Of a stretch of DNA of 64,000 bases, positions 56,001-64,000 are shown in pieces. Positions within the stretch are counted from its first letter, which is position 1; the number at the start of each line of letters is the position of its first letter. Source of the DNA: Chrysoporthe austroafricana (lineage: Eukaryota; Ascomycota; Sordariomycetes; Diaporthales; Cryphonectriaceae); contig JYIP02000005.1 of the NCBI GenBank assembly GCA_001051155.2, positions 3,534,001 through 3,598,000 of the forward strand, read 5' to 3'. The notes below the pieces were generated by a model. The model was not told the origin of the DNA, made no database searches, and worked only from the letters and a program-made list of their open reading frames with translations. The position numbers were made by a program, and so were the translations under genes.

Positions 56001-56624
56001 CAGAGACGCAGACGACGGACTGGCAAACCTTGCTGCTGGGCCCGCAGAACTCTTGAACTGGCTAGCATAGAAGCTGCTCTCGATCTGGTCTTTGTAGCCT
56101 CTTCGAGGCGTCGTGTTGGCCTGTGAAGAAAGCTTGCCATCGTCGAACCTGATAAGTTTCTGCCGCGAGCCCCCGTCAAGTACTCGGTACTCCGACCATG
56201 GCAGCATACACCCCGCCGCGATGGAGTCAACCACCCAATCCGGCTTGACGATCCGGTAGTCCTTGAACTCGACCGCCTTCTTCGGCGTCAGTGACGAGGC
56301 GATGATGTGCGTCGCTGACGTCTTTCCGTCCAGATACTGCAGGAAGCCGGCGCCATGCGCGACAAGCTCCTTGTGGAGGATATGGAGGGGCGGCTGAGTA
56401 TATCCGGAGACATGTGCAACGACACCCTTGAAGATCTGAGGCTTGCTGCTGCCGTCCCTGAGCTCAGCATCGAGGTTCTGCAGCTTGATCTTCTTCCGCC
56501 TCATGTAATCACCAAAACCACCGAAGGCGCTGGCCTCATACTCCTCGCCGCCTTCATCGGAGAAGGTATGCCCCTCGATGCGCTTGCGTGTGGCGCTAGA
56601 GTTCTTTTCCAGTCGACTGCCCAT
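53001..56624 (-). CDS. REV1: REV1 translesion DNA polymerase (deoxycytidyl transferase)
   Basis: A single 1207-residue exon. An N-terminal BRCT domain at about 62-150 (KPQIFKGVVAHVSGYTQPPL...DYRIVKPDWVVDSIAAGCML) is followed by a disordered linker. The Y-family polymerase core starts near 385 with MHVDFDSFFCAVS (metal-binding Asp) and has SIDEALVDIT near 483 (catalytic Asp-Glu). SVGIGGNILLAKVALRRAKP and the little-finger domain follow. Three ubiquitin-binding-type motifs come next at about 883 (LPQDIRSRL), 941 (LPDDVKEEVLASY) and 1041 (LPEEVRKEVIADH). The last ~100 residues correspond to the REV1 C-terminal domain that recruits REV7 and other polymerases. REV1 inserts dCMP opposite abasic or damaged guanine and scaffolds Pol zeta in the nucleus. 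It is divergent from the RED-like gene. Confidence 0.96.
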   Translation of the reverse strand: MGSRLEKNSSATRKRIEGHTFSDEGGEEYEASAFGGFGDYMRRKKIKLQNLDAELRDGSSKPQIFKGVVAHVSGYTQPPLHILHKELVAHGAGFLQYLDGKTSATHIIASSLTPKKAVEFKDYRIVKPDWVVDSIAAGCMLPWSEYRVLDGGSRQKLIRFDDGKLSSQANTTPRRGYKDQIESSFYASQFKSSAGPAARFASPSSASLNPTPSKPTSSRFQPFESIEDDYDDQALGETGGSGSGISSPALMPPPKDDIHAEDHQAEPMQVDEPGVEEPGPANIKEDTSTDPDEPPEDPEKGTSDSAHEKPMTSEEHNAWLLSDPKLRKSSTANPAFIQHYYDQSRLHHLSTWKAELKSRMQRLANEKSAGSNKVIKRRPGARRYIMHVDFDSFFCAVSLKSAPEYIDKPAVVAHGTGTGSEIASCNYPARRFGVKNGMWMKLALEMCADLKVLPYDFPAYEDASRLFYEAILEVGGVVQSVSIDEALVDITSLVLNTSGSDGHGVSGGSMWREQEKANNIATDLRARIKDKTGCNVSVGIGGNILLAKVALRRAKPAGQYQIKPEEILEFLGELKVENLPGVAYSIGGKLEEADIRLVRDIRDTSKERLVSLLGPKTGEKLWEYSRGIDRAEVGDQPVRKSVSAEVSWGIRFINQPEAEEFVMNLSKELERRLLNEGVKGKHFTMKIMRRSLDAPLDPAKHLGHGKCDTFNKSSIFGVATHNAQTIGKEAVSILRSFKFSPGDLRGLGVQLQKLEPIKASAPPEGSQKRLSFGAFATTSGISTPRKPIAPPPKGADDISDFDSPEQSKTTDHQARQKDTDDPIAEDPVTPRKPKHSSIHPALALARANEADEKASTPLNMMGTQFIMPTNPDAAVIAELPQDIRSRLMAQQKRLGSGAGLSREQSPAFRSEASRSESRDQSPAVMDNEIPPDIDPEVFNALPDDVKEEVLASYGQRRGQTGPAQPQTPRRDRASLRPQPKKSPAKQGRGGIRGMLSRTRERQRDATAGRVQTNFVAVGNRRAAVENVVDEIEELDPTFLAELPEEVRKEVIADHRRRKLAQTAGLGLDLQGSGRRGAAGRASTMSGGQTTIAFPNRPPKVAFPATSMTSVQEVKDMLSAWHRETKDEGPHSADVEVLEKYLARVVTEERDMEKVRRLVRWLDWIVEEEEDGSAGLDRGRKGWREALAGIKHAVQSALSERGLGPMVF

Positions 56625-57072
56625 GGTTGCCCGAAGCGCGTCTACTTTGTATTACAAGGGCAGTTGGTACGTAAGCCAGGCGGAAAGCTCGGTGACATGA
56701 GTTTCATGGTGCGCGCCAAATATGAAAGCCGGAAGACGCGTCAGAACAACATGGAGGAGGTTCAGAAACTGAGTAATAAAGCTGAACTATTCGAATTAAG
56801 AAAGAACGACTTGCTGTGTGATAATCATGATGAGTTTCTATCGGGGTTTAGATGGAACACAGACGATGTATCGATCACGGTGACGTGGGGCGCGTTGAAG
56901 ACCGCCACTAATGCCGCCGCGGACTCAGCTGACTTGCAGGGTTGGGGGTAGATTCTCCCTGCCAGCCGCCATTCATAGAGACCATCTACGCATTCCAGCA
57001 AGTTCGCCAGCATCCTCGTACTCAGTCAAGGCCAACCGTGCATGCCCGCCAGGCGAGCCTGCGTATTTCAGA
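56625..57072. promoter_or_regulatory. Bidirectional promoter of REV1 and the RED-like gene
   Basis: Only 448 bases separate the two divergent start codons, so both leaders and core promoters share it. No clear TATA box is seen, as expected for housekeeping genes. Confidence 0.7.
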
Positions 57073-58759
57073 ATGAACAACGAGCAGTTTCGAAAGCTGA
57101 TCCAGGCCAACTCAGCCAAGTCGACGGGCGGTGAGCAGAATGGCACTTCACCATCCCCAAGGCGCTTTGGCAGCGCTGGATCTTCCGCTGCACTCGGTTC
57201 GCGCCTAAAGTCCAGCATACCCATGACACCGTAAGTGGCGTACCTGAGTATCCCCAAACTACAATGAAGGCTCTAGCTGATCACATTGCACGGGCAGACG
57301 ATCCGTCGCAGGAGTCGGCCGAGTTGACTTCGCGCGCCAACTCGCCGAGCGCAACAGCCAGGACCGACCGCAAAAGAAGATCCGGACCTCCGCGCCTAAG
57401 GGGAGCAAGTTCGCCGATGGATACGTCGACCGCGCAAAGGCGAGGCAGGCCGCACAGGAGGAGGAGGACGAGAAGGCGTCGCGAATAAAAGCACTCGAGG
57501 AGTCCCTGAAGAACGAGGAGATCGACCAGGCGACCTTCGAGAAGCTGCGGGACGAGATCGCCGGTGGTGATCTGTCCAGTACACACTTGATCAAAGGCTT
57601 GGACTTCAAGTTGCTCGAGAGAGTCAGGAAGGGCGAGGATGTCTTCAGCGGGAAGCCTGCTCCGAGCCAGGAAGAGGAGCCCGCGGAAGAAGACGTGGAC
57701 GACGAGTTTGAGCAGCTTGAAGACAAAAAGGTCACAGCTGTCGTCAAGGAGAAGGCCAAAAAGAAGGGCCAGCTGGCTACTACGTCGTTAGTGCCAGGCC
57801 AGAAACGCTCGAGAGATCAGATCATAGCCGAGATGAAGGCAGCTCGCGAGGCTACCAAGGCGAAGCAAGAGTCCGCGTTAGGCTCGAAGTTCAAGAAGAT
57901 CGGTGCCAAGAAGGAGCCTGGCTCAAGAATAGAGCGCGATGCAAAGGGCAGGGAGGTGCTCATTATCGTGGACGAGGACGGTAACGAGAGGCGAAAGGTC
58001 AAGAAACTCGCAGCTGAGGTCGAGAAAGAGCGTGAGGCTTTCAAGGTGGATCCGAACGCCGAGGTTCTAGGGATGGAAGTGCCGAAATACTACCAGAAGA
58101 AGTTGCAAGAGCAACAGCGGGAGGAGGAGGATATCAAGATGTTTTCTGACGTGGACTCAGACTACGATCCTCTGCAAGGCTTGGAATCAGACTCCGACGG
58201 TAGTGACGATTCCAGCGGCGAGGCGGACAAGAAGGCTAGGCTCCGGTCTCCTGACGGCCGTTCACCGAAGAGCGAAGGCGAGGTCGACCCAGAAAGCCCG
58301 CCGCAGGCCAAGGGGTCTGCACAAGCACCAGCACAGCATCCTCGCAATTACTTCAAGTCCAACTTAATATCGGAGCAGCAAACCAGCGGTCCAGCGCTGA
58401 ACGACCCATCCGTCCTAGCGGCCCTCAAGAAGGCAAAGACGCTGAATGCAGCTGCCAAGTCTGAGGAAGAGCAGAAGCAGGCGGAGCAGCAAGAGAGACT
58501 GAAAAAGAAGCTTGCGAGTGCGGACAGAGATGCCGATGACCTCGATATGGGCTTCGGCACGAACCGCATGGAGGACGAAGAAGATCTGGAGGACGACGGC
58601 AAGATCAAACTGTCTGCATGGGGAGACGACGATGATGACGAGGGCCGCGGCGGAGGCAAATCCAAGCGGAAGAGGGGCCCCAAGAAGAGGAAGGGCGACG
58701 GCAACAATTTTGCCGACGTTATGAAGGTCCTTGAAAAAAGGAAGGCGACCGAGTCTTAG
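57073..58759 (+). CDS. RED/SMU2-like spliceosomal protein (IK homologue)
   Basis: Two exons, 57073-57230 and 57298-58759, give 539 residues. The N-terminal MNNEQFRKLIQ and the block KGSKFADGYVDRAKARQAAQ ... THLIKGLDFKLLERVRK match the RED_N domain of RED/IK (SMU2) proteins, which act with SMU1 in the spliceosomal B complex. The centre is lysine- and glutamate-rich, with long helices. VPKYYQKKLQEQ and ISEQQTSG-type segments follow. The C-terminus has acidic runs and a KSKRKRGPKKRKG stretch that should act as a nuclear localisation signal. Splicing CC|GTAAGT...GGGCAG|A is needed to connect SSIPMTP to RSVAGVGRVDFARQ. The animal RE/RD repeat is absent, as expected in fungi. The protein is nuclear. 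Confidence 0.85.
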
Positions 58760-59278
58760 GTCTGCTCTTGGTTTGCATCTGGTGGGGAAGATTTGGATAC
58801 GTCACTTCGCAAATGCCAACAACCAGTGATACCCTCCCGTAGTTCTGTGAACTCGAGCCTTTAAACATGATCTGTCAGCATACTTTTGCACAGTCAGCCG
58901 AGAATCTAACCTCGTGACGAGCTTAACCTTGTGACTCACGGTCTTGGACGACTCTGTTTAAATACCTTCCAGCTCCCATGGCGCGATATCAAATGACTGC
59001 CGGAAGCTGCAGCAGCGAAATTCGGCCAGCTCATCGGGCACGCGCCGCGAAATTGTGGGCTCTCAACCTCCGCTTCCGGTCCTCGCCAGGTTTTCGCCCC
59101 ATAATTCCGGTGGCCGTTGATGACACATACGGTTGAGGCCGCGCATCTCGTTACAGTGGAGGGTCGATATCGGACGCTGCTACTCGAGCATCGCGGCTCC
59201 TCAGAAAGTGCTTCAGCTACGGGACACCCTTCTGCCTCTCGCTCTTCGTTTCGCTCTTCGCTTCTCTGGACCTGAGCC
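58760..59278. other. Intergenic region
   Basis: 3' flank of the RED-like gene and promoter/leader of the nucleoside hydrolase gene. The last ~60 bases before 59279 are rich in CTCT, a typical fungal leader. Confidence 0.6.
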
Positions 59279-61318
59279 ATGGGCGCTATCCCACAGAAGC
59301 CTGTGCCTGTGTGGCTCGATTGCGACCCGGGACACGATGTGAGTCTATGGTGGTCTTCTACACGTCACGGGGCGTTGCCTCCTGCCTATCGCATTGGTAG
59401 CTTCGAGCTTTGCCTGGAGAGTGGCTGCTGCTCTGAAGCATCTTGTGTCATCATCGACGGCTAGCCGAGGTTCTGGTCGGCTGTGTCACAATACTCGTCT
59501 GCCGTGGCGAGCCGTGTGTCTCAGCCATAGAACCATACGCTAACAAGCGCCAGGACGTCTTCGCCATCCTTCTCGCGGCCTACCATCCAGGCATAAGGCT
59601 CCTCGGGATCTCGACGGTCTTTGGCAATGCTCCGCTAGAGTACGTTCACCGGCACCTGGGCGTGCCCTGGATCGTTCACCGGCCCCCCTTCTCACCTCTC
59701 GAGACGGGCGCTCATATCTCCAACAGCGCAAGCGTACGGGCTAACGGACGTCCAGGAAGACGACGTGGAACGCAGCCAGCGTTCTCACAGCTATCGCGAA
59801 GCACAAGGAGATCGCCATCTACCCGGGCGCCTCCTCACCATTGCAGAGGCCGCACCTGTCCACCAACGCGGAGGACATCCACGGCGAGTCCGGCCTTGAT
59901 GGGACCAGTCTCCTGCCTGAGCCCCTCGTCCCGGCACGTACCGATGTGCGTGCCGTCGATGCAGCCGCCGCCGCCCTGCGGGCGTGCGAGCCCGGGACGG
60001 CATGGGTCGTCGCCACCGGAAGCATGACGAATGCCGCCCAGCTGTTCCAGACGCACCCAGACCTGGTGAGCCATGTCAAGGGGCTAAGCATCATGGGCGG
60101 TGCGATCGGAGATGGTCACAGTATGTAAAATCCGAGTCTTACCAATCCTCCCCTTTGGCAGTACTGCAGTCCTGGGTCTTGGGGCCGAGGCAGCTGTCTC
60201 GGGCATTGTGCTTGGCGGCATATGCTCCTTAGACGACTTCCAGGACTTACCAGGCGGTTGGAGACACTCCTTTAGGATATATGCTGACGATTTTTGGTGG
60301 TAGCGAACGCTGTGTATGGAGTTGTGGATGGTAAGGCAAGAGTTGGGAATTGGACGCCATGGGCTGAGTTGTGAGTAGATTTTCCGTACAGCCTGTCCTT
60401 GTTGCTCGCGTTGAGGAGAAGGGCAGATTCAGGACTCTTTGGGTTGGCCAGGTCACAACGAACCCATCTCAGGGAGGCTTACCACCACGATGAACGAGTT
60501 CTGCACAGTCTATTACTTCTGTGCCTAGCCCGTCTGATATCCAGGCACCACTGACACCTATACAGCAACATTATAATCGACCCTGAGGCTGCGGCATTCA
60601 TATTCCACACTAAGGAGCTCGCCGCAAAGACGACGATCCTGCCCCTGGATACCACTCATCTCGTGCTGGCAAGACAAGACGTCCAGGAGCTTCTCCTCTA
60701 CGGCCCGGACAAGGCGGGCCTGGACAGGACGAAGGTGGAGTCGGTTGAAACAACCGGGCAGAGAAAGGGCAAGACGACGTTGAGGACGATGCTCGTTGAG
60801 CTCTTGATGTTCTTCGCGAAGACTTACAAGTGAGTTGCCCGACAGAAAATGTCATTCTCCTCGGCAGCGTGTGTATCCGGTCGATCCAGGGAGGATCACT
60901 TGCTCTACAATATTGTACATCATCGCGGCGGTCCTGCTAATGCTCGCTCGAAACAAGGGACATGTTCGGCATCGTCGAGGGCCCACCCCTCCACGACCCT
61001 CTCGCCGTGGCCGCTGTGCTCACAGGCACGCCGTGGGAGATCGAGTTCTACGACTACGACACAAACAACCCATCCTCAGAGAAAGCACGGGAGCGCTTCG
61101 ACGTCAAGGTCGTCACGGATGGCACGCACGAGGACGCCCAGCTCCGGGGCTCGCAGCTGGGCCGGACGATCGCGACGCCGCTGCCGGCGGGCGAGGAGGG
61201 CGTGAGGATCCCGAGGGGCCTGGACATCCCCAAGTTCTGGAAGGTGCTGGAGGAGTGCGTCCAGCGGGCCGACGAGGCGAACGAGGCTCTGGCCGCTGCC
61301 GGTGCTTCCAAGAAGTGA
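59279..61318 (+). CDS. Inosine-uridine preferring nucleoside hydrolase
   Basis: Six exons join in frame: 59279-59338, 59554-59639, 59756-60120, 60304-60370, 60566-60829 and 60958-61318, giving 400 residues. The N-terminal Ca2+-binding aspartate cluster DCDPGHDD forms across the first intron. GISTVFGNAPLEKTTWNA, VVATGSMTNAAQLF and LSIMGGAI are typical of the IUNH fold. The conserved TPWAEFN(I)IIDPEAA block is rebuilt across the fourth intron, and a C-terminal GPPLHDPLAVAAVL supplies the active-site His-Asp. These enzymes hydrolyse the N-glycosidic bond of ribonucleosides, releasing base and ribose for purine and pyrimidine salvage in the cytosol. Introns 1 and 3 are long (215 and 183 nt). The ATG at 59279 sits just before the conserved QKPVPVWLDCDPG start. 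Confidence 0.93.
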
Positions 61319-63900
61319 ACGCTTGGGTGCGCTCGTCGCTGTTTGGGGGGGGGGGCGGGGTTTAGCTCGAGGCTGGTCTGGGGCTTCATCGCCTCTAGAA
61401 GGAAGCCGTCTTGGACTACTGGGAGATTGAGGACCCTGAGTGTACTGACGCAACAATCCTTAGACTGATACCATAGTAGACACGTGCCAGGCATGCTATC
61501 GTGCGGCAAGTCTAGCTGCCGCGAAGCCAAGCCGCTAGCACGACGGCCAATCTTAAAGAGTTACATCGCCGTCTTCTGGCACCTGTATCTGCCCACACCC
61601 AGAGCTTCTCGACGGCGCCATCGCAAGATCGGCGCGGCCCACTAGAGATTCTTTCTGAAATCTAGCTCCTGGGCTCCCCCCTTTGGCCCCCATCCGCGGG
61701 CACGCTACGGATGCGACGACAACGACTCTGGAGGGAAACCCACCCCCCATCAATGCAACGCAGCGCGCCCAGCGAGCCACGCCGGCGGCGGCGACGGCCA
61801 GACGGCTCCCTTCCGCGCCCCGTCCTAAGCGACCCCGGGACAGCCCTCACCGGCCAGCCCGCGCTGCGCCCATCACGCGCGCCCGCACCAGATTGCGATG
61901 CGGCCCTCCTCCCTCCCATGTCGGCCCGGGCTGGGGGGGATCAGGAGGGAGGGTCTGACTCGCCGCAGCGCGGCGGGTGGGGAGGGGCCAACAGACTCGA
62001 CGCCCGCGCAGGACAGAAACAGCGCCCAGCAAAGCAGCAGCACCGGCCAGCGGCCCCGGCGGCAGCGGCCCCGGTCGAGGGCGTTCGGGTCGAGTGCTGG
62101 CCGGGACTATTGGTGGGCCGCGATATGAGCGTCACTTTCCCAGAGTTCAGCCGTGCCACGGGGCGCGGCCGCGATCGCCTGGGCTGGCGCGACAGGTTCG
62201 AGTCTATCTACGAACCGGCACACACGAACTCACCCCACAAGGGCCATCGGGCCCGGCGACTTGACCTCTCACATTCTGGGGGAGTTCCTCGCGCAGCCGT
62301 GAGCGATATCCCAGCGACTATGCATGGCGCCAAACTCGCTGGGTAGAGATGGCTCTGCACAGCCCATGCACACCATATTCTCGACAGGCAACCCCGGAGA
62401 AGGTTCAGAGACATGACGTCTGCCAAAACTCTAGCTGCAGATTGGAGTGACAGCCCACTGAGGAGCTCGGTGATACGCCCGTAGCGCTGATATTGTGTTG
62501 TAGTACGTACAGGGGCCTACACTCAACTCGAAACCCGCACATTTTCCTGCATAAGGTGGTGAAAGGCCCAATGGTGGCTCACTCTTCGCGCACCAGTCCA
62601 CGTGTGTCCTGGAGGATGGTAATGACTGATGAAAACGTCAAATATCCACGAATAATCATCAGATGACACGAAGGCCACAACGACTTTTACTCCAGCCACA
62701 CCCTCCAGACTCCCTTGTCGCCTTCATCCCGTTGGCCGAGGAGTGGGTTTGACATATAGCAACACGTGAGATGCATCAGAGGACCTGCCTCAAGACTCCG
62801 AGCCCACCGAGTATATGCCTGCCGTGTCGAGCACTAAAATAAGATCTTCTCGCAGATCGGAGAATGGCCGGTTGATATGGACAGGCATATGCTTGGTATA
62901 GGCTCGCGAGAGCTCAATGCACATGGACACTCGAAGCTTTCACGTGGCTGCTGGTCCGAAGCGACGGCGGCCTCAGAAAGGCACCGTCCAGGGCGGTCGC
63001 ACGTACTAAGTAGTCTCAAGATCCAAGCCCCCGCGTCGCCTGTGGGAGCGCAGAGGTAACTCCGACAAAACGGCCCAGGGACAGACAGCATGGTGATCGC
63101 GACATGCGTCCCATCGGCCATTGGGCACCGCCGCCCCAGACCAGGTAGGACGGTAGCTCCTCGACAAAGCTCGTCGTCGATCCCGCTCCCCCGGCCTATG
63201 AGAACCTTGATGAAAAGACGAACGGCGGCAGCGCCCTGGTATGGCCCGGGTTCGATGCCCCAAAGAGACACCCTGACAGCCTAGGCCCCAACAGCGAGAT
63301 GCATTGACGTCCTATCGAAATGCCTGTCGTCCAGAGAACAGACCTCGACCGGGCCCCCCGCCGGGTGGCAATATGCCGTCGCCTGATGAGGTAGGATCAC
63401 GACGGCAGTCGGGCGTACGCCTGCTTGTGACGAGCCCGTGCAGGCGACGAAGCAGGTTGGCACCAGCAACTCGATGGCACTCGCCAGGATGATGCTCGCC
63501 GCGGGCGGGAGGCCGTTGTGGAGGCCCCCGAGACACCCCGGGCGGACTGCATATTGGGAACATCGGATGGCATCGCAATCACGCACACAGCCAAGGAAAA
63601 AAAGCAAGCAGCATATGCAGGTCCGGGGTGTGGGAAGAAATCTGCATCGCCGTGGAAACAAGCAGGGCAGGCCCTCGCCTGCTTGCGCGGGCTGGAAATA
63701 GCAATGGTGCACCATCTCCCGTCTGAAGATAAAACCGCGGCATCGTGTCATGCGTGGACTGACGCAGAGCCCACCCGAGCCAGGTAGTCGCCGGGCCGTT
63801 CCAAGTTTCGAACGCCTCTCGCCCTCGGCCATCAACCATCACCAAACGTCTCGCCGGGTCTGACTTCCTAAAAGGACAGGATTGCTCGCAGCCCGTCGTC
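61319..63900. other. 2.6-kb region without a supported gene
   Basis: Overlapping frames on both strands (for example 61.7-62.3 kb) are GC-driven and have no domain. The last ~110 bases before 63901 look like a leader (CATCAACCATCACC). Nothing else is recognised. Confidence 0.5.
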
Positions 63901-64000
63901 ATGCCTCCCCCGCCCATTCTTCCCGGTGTACTCCAGGATGCTGAGGTACGCATAGCGATGCCGGGCAGGGAACAAGGGTACTACGTAGGCTGTGTCCCGT
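63901..64000 (+). CDS. Possible first exon of a gene running off the right edge
   Basis: ATG at 63901 opens a 15-codon frame (MPPPPILPGVLQDAE) that ends at a GTACGC donor at 63946. It is preceded by a C- and A-rich leader-like stretch. The frame is too short to identify a family. This is a guess from context only. Confidence 0.3.
   Translation, partial: MPPPPILPGVLQDAEVRIAMPGREQGYYVGCVP

Noticed and set aside
61711..62346. 211-codon plus-strand frame near the right end
   Set aside because: Arg- and Pro-rich, overlapped by minus-strand frames, no domain and no splice or leader context.
63240..63275. GGGTTCGATGCCCC resembling a tRNA T-arm
   Set aside because: No matching acceptor, anticodon or D-arm around it.

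Overview
The window is nuclear DNA of a filamentous ascomycete (Pezizomycotina), most likely a Sordariomycete. This rests on intron-split genes with short introns (mostly 53-100 nt, GTRNGT donors, CTAAC/CTGAC-type branch sites), on fungus-restricted families (CFEM receptor, Zn2Cys6 regulator, Alt a 1-like secreted protein, DUF4246, fungal STAND N-terminal domain) and on gene spacing of 0.5-3 kb. Exon coordinates below were read by eye from splice signals and frame continuity. No RNA evidence or database search was used.

Left block (1-11.7 kb), mainly conserved housekeeping genes. A DUF4246 gene is cut by the left edge (-). It is followed by the OLA1/YchF ATPase (-), a PPPDE/DeSI-like deubiquitinase/deSUMOylase (+), a nitroreductase (-) and a large VPS9-ankyrin-PX protein (+) that looks like Vrl1/VARP-like of the yeast VINE endosomal complex.

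Middle-left (11.7-22 kb). A gene-free stretch of about 6.7 kb, full of microsatellites and cryptic simple repeats, lies in front of a 646-residue conserved fungal protein of unknown function whose first coding exon is only 8 nt. A small four-cysteine secreted protein follows (-).

Accessory block (22.6-43 kb). This holds an aldo/keto reductase with an unusual ~230-residue N-terminal extension (-), a PTH11-like CFEM receptor (-), 3.6 kb without a supported gene, a cytochrome P450 (+, one GC-AG intron) and a PhzF-family enzyme (-). After these come a degenerate tandem repeat, a 1075-residue orphan fungal protein (+) whose intron carries a poly-A/N assembly scar, and a small orphan gene (-). P450, AKR and PhzF enzymes are typical tailoring activities, but no PKS, NRPS or terpene backbone gene is present, so a biosynthetic cluster is not supported.

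Right block (43.8-64 kb). A GAL4/LAC9-like Zn2Cys6 regulator (+) and an NTF2/SnoaL-like protein (+) lead into a locus at 48.4-52.0 kb. That locus contains a fungal STAND-N-domain gene (-), a shorter paralogue of its C-terminal half (-) and a decayed third partial copy between them. Next come translesion polymerase REV1 (-) and the spliceosomal RED/SMU2-like gene (+), divergent from a shared 449-bp promoter, then an inosine-uridine nucleoside hydrolase (+). The last 2.7 kb is non-coding except for a possible first exon at the right edge. No rRNA, convincing tRNA, CRISPR array or intact transposon was found.
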